Positions 7,497 to 15,000 of a stretch of DNA of 15,000 nucleotides are shown in pieces. The position numbers were made by a program, and so were the translations under genes. Under the pieces are notes generated by a model. The model did not search any database, was not told the origin of the DNA, and saw only the letters and a list, made by a program, of their open reading frames with translations. How positions within the stretch are numbered: the first letter of the stretch is position 1; each line of letters opens with the position of its first letter. Source of the stretch: Chromera velia (Eukaryota; Sar; Chromeraceae); contig JAHBMJ010001116.1 of the NCBI GenBank assembly GCA_018398765.1, positions 2,501 to 17,500 on the forward strand, in the 5' to 3' direction.

Positions 7497-8668
7497 CGTG
7501 ATCTTTAGTTAGATTTTTTCTTTAGTTAGTTCACATTTTCCCACAAAACTAAACTAACTAAATTATGAATTAAACTAATTATACGTGGTCTTTAGTTTAG
7601 TTAGTTTATAGTTTCACGTGTTAAACTGTAAAAGGTTTGATCACTCATTGTCTGCTAGTAGCATTGTATGAGTTAGTCTGAGTCTGAGTCAAGGAGCGCC
7701 CGTCGAAGGCGTCTTCTTTATATAGGAGGTTCCGAGTCGGCGTCGCTACACTGTGCTGTTAGGAGTAACTACCGGCCCTTTTGAGAAAGCTTTTGGTTAC
7801 CATCAAATTGGTAACTGAAATTTGGTAACTGGAGGGGTCTGACGGGATTACCGCTACCGCGGTAATCTGCCTGAATCTGGCCGCAAATATATTAAATCGG
7901 GATCTAATATAAGAAATTAACGTATCTTTAAAAACTGTGTATACGATATGAAAAAGATCATTTTTAAACTTATCTTGTCTAAGTTGTTTCTATAATATCA
8001 AAAACTTGACTTTGACTTACATATATTTAATTTATAGATATAAGAGAACTTTACAATAAATCTATCTTTGGTACTCGATTTACCCACTAGTTTGTCTAGC
8101 TTAAAAGAACGTTTACCACTGTTTTGGTTATCAAAACAACGGTAATCAATATGACTCTGTATAATTACTGTAATTATGAAAATGATTACTAAGCGGCCTA
8201 ACGGCTGCCAGGAGAAACGAAGAAGGGGCAGCTGCTGCAGCTGCAGCTCATACAGGAAGAAGAGGAGGGAGAGGCGGGAGGGGGCAAGGTAGAAGGGGAC
8301 GGGGTCCAGACCCAGCACCACTATTTGAAGCCGCTTCTGCAGCAGCAGCAGTACCATCACGGGGAAGGCGCCGTAAACGAGAAGAGAAAGAACACCAAGA
8401 GGGAGAGCAAGACAAGGATAAAGAAAGCACCTAATTCTTTGTCTGCTGGCAAACGTTAAATTTAGCTGCTTCGAAGCGTTCAATAAATTAGTTTGGAGGG
8501 GGTAAAAAATCTAAACTAAAAGAAAATCTATCTAAAAACCACTCCTAGGCTCAAATCCTAGGGCTAGTCCTAGGGTCACACTAGGTTAAAACTGTTTAGT
8601 TAGTTTAGTTAGTTAGTTAGTTCTCCATGTATGGGGTTATAAACCAAACTAACTAACTAAAGATCACG
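7497..8668. mobile_element. Possible DNA transposon bounded by a 16-bp perfect inverted repeat
   Basis: CGTGATCTTTAGTTAG at 7497-7512 is matched perfectly in inverted orientation at 8653-8668. Each end is followed inward by foldback stretches of TTAG/CTAA repeats (7520-7562 and 8597-8660). The enclosed 1,172 bp are mostly AT-rich without a clear gene. No convincing target duplication flanks the repeat, so the true ends may differ or one may have been lost when the LINE inserted beside it. A related copy of the end (GTGGTCTTTAGTTTAGTTAG) lies at about 7587. Within the element, motifs of the type GGTAAC/GATTACC recur near 7795-7870 and 8112-8190, and ATCCTAGG-like palindromes recur near 8543-8575. 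Confidence 0.4.
8186..8434 (+). other. Open frame of 82 codons, Arg/Gly- and Ala-rich, without ATG
   Basis: This GC-rich island in AT-rich surroundings is open from just after a TGA (8183-8185) to a TAA (8432-8434). The translation has an Ala run, then TGRRGGRGGRGQGRRGRG (an RGG-box-like stretch), then a charged tail (RGRRRKREEKEHQEGEQDKDKEST). No ATG is in frame. CTGCCAG just upstream of 8211 could be a 3' splice site, so this may be a terminal exon or a captured exon fragment inside the surrounding element. It could equally be a chance low-complexity frame. Low confidence. Confidence 0.3.
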
Positions 8669-8764
8669 CCTAGGTTAAATGACAGTAATTCTAGTTAGAT
8701 CTTTGTTTCAAAACTTTTAACAAGCTATTTAAAAGTTAAAATTATGAAATTTTCAAGTTGTTTG
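8669..8764. other. Short AT-rich spacer
   Basis: This holds a GTTAGATCTTTG motif (about 8694) resembling the inverted-repeat end at 7497. Nothing else is recognisable. Confidence 0.5.
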
Positions 8765-8981
8765 CTAGGCGCCGGCTAGAGGAAAAAAAAAAAAAGATCT
8801 CTCTAGATCGTCTACTTTTTTTTTTTCAGTCAAACAACTGTTGTTCAACTGTTGCACAAGTGTTGTTTGTGTGTTACACAACTGTTGTTAAGTGTTGTTC
8901 AGGGTCAAAAAGTAAAAAAGAAAAAAAAAAAAGATCTTTCGAGATCGTCTACTTTTTTTTTTTTCTCTAGCCGGTGCCTAG
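8765..8981. mobile_element. 217-bp MITE, probably hAT-related
   Basis: The inverted ends are CTAGGCGCCGGCTAGAG (8765-8781) and the complement of CTAGGCACCGGCTAGAG (8965-8981), 16 of 17 matching. Flanks are GTTGTTTG (8757-8764) and GTTGTTTA (8982-8989), 7 of 8 identical, as for an 8-bp target duplication. Inside are two near-identical units of about 40 bp, each an A-run, a GATCT..AGATCGTCTAC core and a T-run (8783-8826 and 8921-8964; cores 18 of 20 identical). Between them is a GTTGTT-rich spacer. It has no coding capacity, so it would need a transposase in trans. The CTA-N-GG start resembles the ends of the 1,417-bp element (CTACGGGG). Confidence 0.83.
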
Positions 8982-8989
8982 GTTGTTTA

Positions 8990-9539
8990 ATTAAAGTTTG
9001 TTCAAACTTTGTTGTATAGTGATGTAACTTAGCAGATAATACTGTTTGCTAGAGCATTCCTTTAGAATTAGAGTACATATATTTTGATTCAATTTGATTG
9101 ATTGACAATCATTGACATGTTTATCACGGTTTGTGCGGAAGAAATTATTCAAAAAATAAAACATCCGAATTAATTGTTACACTAGTTGTTACACAGTATA
9201 ATTGTTACACATACTACTAGTACACATAAAACTTTACGTAACTTTACAAGATCGATCGATATAGCTAACAGTTAAAATGCTCACTAAAAATTAGCCTAAA
9301 ATCTTAATTATGCAATCCTCATCAAAGAAAATCCTAGATAAAATCTCACTTACCTGCATGAAGATGAAGATGCTGGAATGATCAGTGGAATCTGCAGGAC
9401 TATACCTGCAGGATTAAGATTCTTATTTAAGAATGAAATGCACCATAAATCATCATAATTGCTTCATGGATTCAGCTATAGCTCAGCATGTCCCGCAATA
9501 TCTCTGCATTACGGCAGTTCAAACCGGGGATCATAGAGT
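8990..9539. other. AT-rich intergenic stretch downstream of the dehydrogenase gene
   Basis: No gene is seen. TTGTTACAC occurs three times (9174-9182, 9186-9194, 9202-9210). On the minus strand CAG followed by GTAAGTGAG (junction at 9353/9354) is a strong splice-donor match lying beyond the dehydrogenase stop. An imperfect hairpin lies at 9389-9415. The part next to 9540 is presumably the 3' untranslated region of the dehydrogenase mRNA. Confidence 0.6.
9389..9415 (-). other. Hairpin downstream of the dehydrogenase stop
   Basis: Arms AATCTGCAGG and CCTGCAGGATT enclose a 6-nt loop, with one bulge. It lies about 125 nt past the stop codon of the minus-strand gene, probably within its 3' untranslated region. 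The function is unknown. Confidence 0.35.
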
Positions 9540-10526
9540 TCATTTGGTTGGGCGGCTGGGAGGTTTGAAGTCCTCCATCGTCACGTCCACCCGGAGGGCC
9601 CACTTGAGGCCGTCAAGGAAGAACATCGGCATGAACGACTTCAGGAAAATGGACAGTCGGACCATGAAGGGCGTGTTCACTCTCGGGACCCTGTCGATGA
9701 TGCCCTGCAGGGTCTGATCAACCACGAAATCGGTGCTTAACATCGGCAGAATGAAGGTGTCCTTCACACCCACAAACATACCCGTTCGGACGAAGTAGGG
9801 ATTGATCTGAGTCACATGGATGTCATACATCTTGTGAAATCGCACTTCCTCCCTCACGCTCTCGGCAAATTTCTGGCATGCCGCCTTTGAAGCCGAGTAG
9901 TCCGACATCTTCGCCACCCCCGTGAATCCCGCAGCGCTTGCCATGAACACGATGTGCCCCTTCTTGCGCTTCATCATCGAGGGCAACACAGCACGGGTCA
10001 TGTACATCGGTCCGAATGTGTTCACGCCAAAAGTGAAGGCGATGTCGGCATCCGTTAGGTCGACAATCTCCTTCCCCACAATCACACCCGCATTGTTGAT
10101 CAACACGTCGATCTCATCTCCCATCTGGCTTCTCACGTCCTTCAAGGTCGCAACACATTTCTCACTCTTTGACACATCGCAGACGAACGTCTTGCAGGGT
10201 TTCGGTGCACCCCCCTTGGGTAGGGTGAGTGCCTCGATCATCTTCTTCGTTTCCTCCAGACCCCCCTTGTTAACATCCAGCAGGGCCAAACGGGATCCCC
10301 ACTTTGCAAACCGCAGAGCGAGGGCCCTCCCCATGCCGGAAGCTGCCCCTGTCACGACCACGACTTGGTTGTCGAAGGACTTCACCCTCTTTCGCCAGTA
10401 CACGTGGCGATGAAGGGCGTACAGAGCAGCGACGCAACACGCTCCCGCCACTCCAATCTTCACCTTCGTGTCTCCAAACACAGGTTGCATCTTGCTCAAC
10501 AAAGCTGTTGTCAGGGAGGAGATCAT
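9540..10526 (-). CDS. Membrane-anchored short-chain dehydrogenase/reductase (SDR16C-like)
   Basis: The 328-residue protein is a classical SDR with all catalytic elements: TGAASGMG at 59-66 (Rossmann glycine motif), Asp84 at the end of strand 2 (favours NAD), NNAG at 144-147, Asn169, Ser197, and Tyr210 with Lys214 (YSASK). A hydrophobic segment at about 23-38 precedes a basic patch (HRHVYWRKR), an N-terminal anchor of the kind seen in retinol dehydrogenase 10, SDR16C5 and 17-beta-HSD 11/13. A second hydrophobic stretch lies near 287-305. The likely role is NAD(P)-dependent oxidation or reduction of a lipid, sterol or retinoid-like substrate at the ER or lipid-droplet surface; the substrate cannot be read from the sequence. 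The coding region has no intron, unlike its neighbour. The ATG at 10524-10526 fits because the membrane anchor follows at once. Confidence 0.93.
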   Translation of the reverse strand: MISSLTTALLSKMQPVFGDTKVKIGVAGACCVAALYALHRHVYWRKRVKSFDNQVVVVTGAASGMGRALALRFAKWGSRLALLDVNKGGLEETKKMIEALTLPKGGAPKPCKTFVCDVSKSEKCVATLKDVRSQMGDEIDVLINNAGVIVGKEIVDLTDADIAFTFGVNTFGPMYMTRAVLPSMMKRKKGHIVFMASAAGFTGVAKMSDYSASKAACQKFAESVREEVRFHKMYDIHVTQINPYFVRTGMFVGVKDTFILPMLSTDFVVDQTLQGIIDRVPRVNTPFMVRLSIFLKSFMPMFFLDGLKWALRVDVTMEDFKPPSRPTK

Positions 10527-11206
10527 CTTGATTCCCCGGATAATCCAAGAGGCGCAGACGCTTGCTCAAAAGAAATTGCAGTCTTCAAGCGATCAGTGTC
10601 GTATAGACGGTTGGATTCGAAGCGGTGCAACTGGTGCAACAACAAGATTCGGGAAAAGAAGCTGAGGTGGGATAGCGAGTCAAATCAGTGGCATCATTCA
10701 CATGCCGCGCTACGTCAAATACTGCATGAACGAACCTTTTCGCCTCACACGAATGCCGGACACTGTCGGGACAGGAAGGAACAGGTGAAGGAACATCTTC
10801 GATGATCTTCCCCAGAAGATCGACTCACGAGTCACGAATACCGATGCGAAAGATCATGAAAGATCTGACCGGGATCACGCAACAGCTCGGCAGAGCTCGC
10901 GCGGAAACAAAGTTAAGATTTCTCGCGCACAGTCGGACGCGGACACACTGATTGAAGAAGAACATCGAATCTGCATGCTCGTCAGTCATCGAATCCTCAG
11001 TCTGACACTGAACTCAGTGAACTGTCATGAAGACTCACATTGAAGAGAACTTCTCTCATTAATTAAGTTCCCCAACTGCGTCCATCAACGTATATATATA
11101 CGCAAGGTGCATCTGTATTGAGATGTGTCACTTGCGTGGTGGAGGATGAATCTCAGAGGAGCCTTCTACTTTGATGCGCCTCCGGAAAGGTCAATAGATC
11201 CTGCAA
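10527..11206. other. Divergent intergenic region between the two host genes
   Basis: These 680 bp between two start codons must hold both promoters and 5' leaders. A palindrome GACTC-AC-GAGTC occurs near 10821-10835, and CACTGAACTCAGTG lies at 11006-11019. No coding sequence is convincing; open frames here are the reverse or out-of-frame shadow of the dehydrogenase. Confidence 0.6.
11089..11102 (+). promoter_or_regulatory. Palindromic TATA-like element
   Basis: CGTATATATATACG is a perfect 14-nt palindrome 105 bp before the ATG of the plus-strand gene. The position fits a core promoter for that gene. Being symmetrical it could also act leftward, but the dehydrogenase start is more than 560 bp away. 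Whether this organism uses TATA boxes is not known from the window. Confidence 0.4.
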
Positions 11207-13659
11207 ATGGCAGGCTTGCGGTTGTCCTTCACGCTTTGGTTTTATCTGCTCATGTCCCTGTGTGCCCTCCCAGTGTGTTGGGGGTGTGTGCGCCTTACCT
11301 CCAGGACATCCTTCCTCCAGCACCAAGGAAGGTTCTGCGCACTGCAGCCACGGTCTCGACTCGTGTTGCTGGCAAAAAGTTGGGAGACGGCTTCGAAGGA
11401 GACGGAGACGGCGACGCAGGGACAGGAGAATCGCCCTGCTAGGAAACTTCCCTTGCGGCTTATTGCGGTCTACATCCCACTATTTCCCACTCTCCTTGCT
11501 CTAGTGGCTTGGCGTTTGTTTCCTCTCTTTTCCAATTGGGCCTTCAGATTCACGTGCTCCGGGCCGACAGAGGAGTCGACGAAGCTTTTCGGGAACGCGT
11601 TCAGCACTGTGAGCCTTTCGCCATTACTTTTTCCGGTGAACTTTTAGGTCCTTTTTTGCAATGCAGTGTCCATGTGTGTGTCTCTGTGTCTGTTTGTATT
11701 TCCCTGTTTTCATCTTCGCCTCCGCATGCCCTGCCATCTGTTTCTGTGAATGTGCTCCCTCTTCCACCTGCAGTATCTCTTTGCATATCTCTGCTTGACT
11801 GTCTCTCCATCTTTCTGTCTGCCTGTCATTCTGTCTGTAGGTCTTCCTGCCAGCCTCTGGGATGGCTCTGGGGACCCTCTCAGGAACGACGGTGGCCGCG
11901 TTGCACGGAAGGCTTCTCGAGTTGCGCAAACTTTACCAAGTCAGGCACAAAGAGAGTGAAGATGTGAAGGAGAGTTGAGATTTGGTTGGACGCAAGAGGG
12001 GAATGCAGAAGCGTGTCGTCGCCCGTATGAGATTTGCGTTTCTCCCAGGAAACGAAAGAGAGACTTACGGCTTTTCCGACTCTCCTTGCTGTCCGTGCTT
12101 CGACGTCATTCTGCGTAACCACTTTTTCATGTTCAGCCCCCTTCTCTCTTCTTCTCGTCTCCACCTTTTCCCCCTTCTCTTTTGGTCTTTTCTTGTGTCT
12201 CTGCTTTTTTCACTGACCATCTCTCTTACACTCATTTTGCTGCTCTTCACTTCTCTCCCCATCAGATTTGATTTCCCTCCTTTCCCCCCCCCTTCTCTGA
12301 ACATCTGCGCTTCTCCCTGTGCAAGTGAGTACGTGGGAGGGCGTCTATCTGCATATCTGTGGGTGGACAATCACGGGAGCATGTGAGCGAAAACGTGAAA
12401 AAGCAAAATGTCTCTGACTGAAAGAACCGATCCATCCATGCAGGAAGAAGTGACGCGCCTGGAGTCCACAGGCACCTCTCTGCGCTTACTCTTCCGAGGA
12501 GACAAGAACGGCCTCAAACGATCTTATCGGTCAGTGGGTGGGTAGGAATGAATCAACGTTTGTTCCTGTTGGTCTTTTCTATCTCCAACTGCATTCAAAT
12601 ACTGCTGTATTGCAAGCGCTGGTGGGGAGCACTTGTCGGTCTGGAAGGATTGAGCGTCGATGACGGCAACGACAGAACCACAACTGCTCACTCACTGATT
12701 CTAAATTTTATCCGCAAAACAGCCGATAGAATGTGCATTGAGAACACACGAAAGCAGCATTCCTCTCATAAGTGCAATCTGCTTGATATGAACTCACATG
12801 GTCGTTGCCCGACTTCATGAATGCCTATACAGGGCCCTCTTTCGATTCACGTTTGCGTCTGAGAGGAGGGACCAGGGGACATTAAGGCAGATCGATGCAC
12901 CTCTTCCCTGGGTGGAGGGCATCTCTCTGTTCAGACGGGGGAGAGAGGGGATCCGGAATGCCACTCACAACTCAGGCCTTCGTTCTGACGATCAGGGGCA
13001 CTCAACCAGACCAGCTGCAGAGTTGTCACATGAGGGGAGGGAGGAAAATGGAAGGAGTGACTTCTCGGTGAGACGGCCCGATTCGGGGGAGGCTGATGAA
13101 CCGCTTCGTGGAGTGGAAGAAGAAACAGGGGAGCAAAGAGGGGCCCTTGCCGTTTCGTTAGGAACTGTACAGAGAGACCGAGAGAGAAGCAGGGAGGAGA
13201 AAAAGGGGAAACCTGCAAAGGACGTGACAGGTGTCGAGGCCGTCCTTCGAGATTTCGAGGAGGCCCTCTCTCTCGATTCCCCTTCTGGAGAGGAGAATCA
13301 GGAGGGAGACTTCTCAGGTACGTGCGTGCGTCAGTGCGTAGAAAGAGTATTTCTCGGGTAATACCTCATTTTAGTTCACCATGTATGTCCCAATCTTCTT
13401 TCTTTCAGTTCCCTGCCGCAATGCAGCCTGCTTTCCTGCAGACGCCTCGAAAAGCTAGATGACCCCGCTTGCGCATGTTCTTGAAGGACAAATCATAGAT
13501 TTCTCTTTTGGGATGCCTATATGGATGCACATATTTCCGTCTACGTTCGCCTGACCAGTTTGTGTCCGTCGATGTGGGCGTTCATGGGTAGAACCATGTC
13601 CATGAATACATACATGTGTGTGTGTGTGTGTGTGTTGGAGAAAGCGTATCTGCTGTGCC

Positions 13660-13691
<32 letters not shown>

Positions 13692-14128
13692 TTCTGTAGG
13701 GCCGATACCACACAATCTTGCCGCTCCAGTCGAAGTAGAGTGTTTGCGTCCAGAGGAAGACGGAAGTAGGTTTTGTGTGCACGTATCCCGGTGGGTGCAC
13801 GTCTGTGTGCGTGCAGGCAGTGCTGCGGAAGTGGATGCCGAGGCCTTCGGAGCTCTGAGGGCCCTCATGCAGGTGGCAGAGGAGGCAGTGGAGGACCCTG
13901 AGAAGGAGAGGGACCTCGCCCTGATTGCAATGGGTCAGTCAGTTGGTCGGGTGGAGGGGGGACTGTCAGACTGCGTTTACGCCTGTGAGAAGTGTGGAGG
14001 GAAGCGGACAGCCAGGCGGACAGAAGGGAGAGACAATGTGTGCACTCACAGCCTGGGAGTGAATCAGGCTACACCCCGCTCTAGCTTTCGCCTTGCGTGT
14101 GTGTGTGTTGCTCTCTCTCTCTCTCTCC

Positions 14129-14159
<31 letters not shown>

Positions 14160-15000
14160 TGTGTGTGTTTGTGAGCGTGTGTGTGGTGTGTTTGTGCATG
14201 CGTGTGAGCGCTCCCGTGTGAGTTTACACATTATTTGAGCAGATGGATGCGCGTGTGCTCATTTGACTGCGCAGAGCTGCGAAGGTTCTCGACGTCAACA
14301 TGTACTCACGTCCTTGTGTCCGTCTTTGCACCTTTTTGTTTTTCAATTCGTTTTCCCGCCTCTCTGTCTTTTGGTCTATGTTGCATCCTTCCGGCTTTTT
14401 GTCAGTCTGGCCGAATGAATCGTGTGAGGCCGCACTCACTCTTGATTCTCCAGAAAACACAGTCGCTCTACGAGAGCTGTACGGGAGGAAAACGTCCATG
14501 CTGCTGGCTGCCTTTCCTCCAGGTGGGATGGGGGGGTCTGCTGGGGGGTTGAGGAATTACGGTGAAGCATTCCATTGGAATTCCGCACAATTAATTGTGT
14601 ATGTAGTCCCCCGGTTCCCCCCTCGCTGCATTCCTGGGTGTGCGGTCTGCAATAGAGCGAAGTCTTTCGTGCCGTTTGCCTGTGTTCGTATGTAAATCCA
14701 GAAGGGAAAAAGGGAAGGCGGCCAGCAGAGAAAATCCATCTAGCAAGGCCAAAAAAAGGCACAGAGACAGAGGGAGGGACAAAGCCTCAGCTTTTCCAGC
14801 CTCGCTGCGTGCTCTCTGCGTTTTTCTCCCAAAGACTTCAGTCAGTCTGCCCTTTTATATCACCTTCCCATTTGTCGAGACTCATTCCTCTCTCCTATCT
14901 GTGTCTCCCAATGAATGCAGCTCACTACCTCATGCTGTCAGGTCTCGCAGTACTTCAACTGACAGCGCACGTTTTTGACTCGTTGAACAGTCAGTCAACC
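11207..15000 (+). CDS. Plastid-directed membrane protein, DUF4239 (bestrophin-like) type, nine exons, runs off the window
   Basis: Coding exons, from open frames and GT-AG junctions: 11207-11608, 11841-11939, 12444-12529, 12833-13317, 13700-13765, 13817-13933, 14275-14301, 14406-14522, 14921-15000+. They total 1,479 nt, and every join keeps the frame. The N-terminus has a signal peptide (LSFTLWFYLLMSLCALPVCWG) and then a basic, Ser/Thr-rich stretch, as in bipartite leaders of complex plastids. Hydrophobic segments follow: one in exon 1 (LIAVYIPLFPTLLALVAWRLF) and one across exons 1-2 (VFLPASGMALGTLSGTTVAAL). Next come LRKLYQ-EEVTRLESTGTSLRLL and, in exons 8-9, ENTVALRELYGRKTSMLLAAFPP-AHYLMLSGLAVLQLTAHVF. 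The latter pattern (R..R...L...FP..HY..L..LA) is what I recall of plastid and cyanobacterial DUF4239 proteins. Exon 4 adds about 120 charged residues not expected in the family. Function is unknown; channel-like roles have only been suggested. The family call is moderate, the gene model stronger. Exon 2 could instead end at 11963. Confidence 0.72.
11609..11840 (+). other. Intron 1, pyrimidine-rich
   Basis: The donor is GTGAGC and the acceptor CTGTCTGTAG. The interior is rich in TCTGT and CTGCCTGT units. It is a phase-0 intron. Confidence 0.75.
11940..12443 (+). other. Intron 2, long CT-rich tract
   Basis: The donor is GTCAGG and the acceptor CATCCATGCAG, phase 0. The stretch 12125-12310 is almost pure pyrimidine on the plus strand. 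A second possible donor (GTGAAG at 11964) would add eight codons to exon 2. Confidence 0.6.
13615..13690 (+). repeat. (TG)n and (TCTG)n microsatellites in intron 4
   Basis: There are about ten TG units at 13615-13635 and about seven TCTG units at 13661-13690. The TCTG array runs directly into the acceptor TTTCTGTAG (ending at 13699), so the repeat itself serves as the polypyrimidine tract of the splice site. Confidence 0.9.
14096..14190 (+). repeat. Compound (GT)n-(CT)n-(GT)n microsatellite in intron 6
   Basis: A GT stretch, then about 30 bp of CT, then about 26 bp of GT form a compound array within the intron (13934-14274), which has donor GTCAGT and acceptor CTGCGCAG. Confidence 0.9.

Noticed and set aside
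7998-8483. Minus-strand open frame of 161 codons, Leu- and Phe-rich
   Set aside because: It is the complement of the Arg/Gly-rich island plus AT-rich flank; it has no recognisable domain and low-complexity composition, and the apparent hydrophobicity comes from purine-rich sequence read backwards.
9922-10413. Plus-strand ORF of 163 codons
   Set aside because: It is the complement of the dehydrogenase coding sequence, which has all SDR motifs.
11125-11442. ORF of 105 codons overlapping the start of exon 1
   Set aside because: It has no domain or signal and leads into no spliced continuation, while the other frame has a signal peptide and membrane segments.
11940-11963. Longer exon 2 ending at GAT before GTGAAG
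   Set aside because: It also keeps phase, but LRKLYQ-EEVTRLE across the shorter junction gives a more natural helix. It is kept only as an alternative.
11601-12370. Minus-strand ORFs of about 70-100 codons over intron 2 and nearby
   Set aside because: They translate the complement of pyrimidine-rich intron sequence into Glu/Lys/Arg-rich strings without domains.
13409-13458. Possible extra exon after TTTCTTTCAG
   Set aside because: Joined in phase it reaches a TAG within 17 codons, whereas skipping it joins exon 4 to 13700 in perfect phase.
13618-14238. Single plus-strand ORF of 206 codons
   Set aside because: Its first and last parts translate microsatellites (VCVCVC, LSVCLSVCLSV). Only the pieces 13700-13765 and 13817-13933 are coding, and they are better explained as spliced exons of the DUF4239-like gene.
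1-15000. tRNA, rRNA, CRISPR arrays or bacterial promoters and ribosome binding sites
   Set aside because: None was seen. No cloverleaf or regular spacer-repeat array was found, and the gene structure is eukaryotic.

Overview
The window reads as nuclear DNA of a eukaryote. It shows GT-AG introns that join in perfect phase, pyrimidine-rich and microsatellite-filled introns, nested class I and class II transposons, and no bacterial operon structure. One host gene starts with a signal peptide followed by a basic transit-like stretch, the bipartite leader used for plastids with extra membranes. A secondary-plastid alga is the best guess, for example a chromerid such as Chromera. That assignment is an inference; no species marker is present.

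Positions 1 to about 7,496 are one degenerate non-LTR retrotransposon (LINE) on the minus strand. Its 5' end lies near 7,496 and its 3' end at or just beyond the left edge. ORF1 (7356 down to 6256) has a coiled coil, a possible RNA-binding region and a Q/P-rich tail. ORF2 (about 6217 down to 123) encodes, in order, a chromodomain, an AP-like (EEP) endonuclease, a reverse transcriptase and a C-terminal CCHC knuckle. Stops and frameshifts break both ORFs. A 1,417-bp hAT-like DNA transposon (3338-4754) sits inside the endonuclease domain. It has imperfect 15-bp inverted ends and a perfect 8-bp target duplication, and it carries a possible BED-type zinc-finger ORF.

Positions 7,497-9,539 are AT-rich and gene-poor. 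They hold a possible second element bounded by a perfect 16-bp inverted repeat (7497-8668), with a cryptic Arg/Gly-rich open frame inside. They also hold a well-delimited 217-bp MITE (8765-8981) with 17-bp inverted ends, an almost perfect 8-bp duplication and two internal poly-A/poly-T foldbacks.

Positions 9,540-15,000 are host genes arranged head to head. On the minus strand is an intronless membrane-anchored short-chain dehydrogenase (9540-10526). After a 680-bp divergent intergenic region with a palindromic TATA-like element, a plus-strand gene starts at 11207 and runs off the right edge. I reconstructed nine coding exons for it (493 codons in the window, every junction in phase). The product looks like a plastid-directed multi-pass membrane protein of the DUF4239 (bestrophin-like) type, with a large charged insertion.
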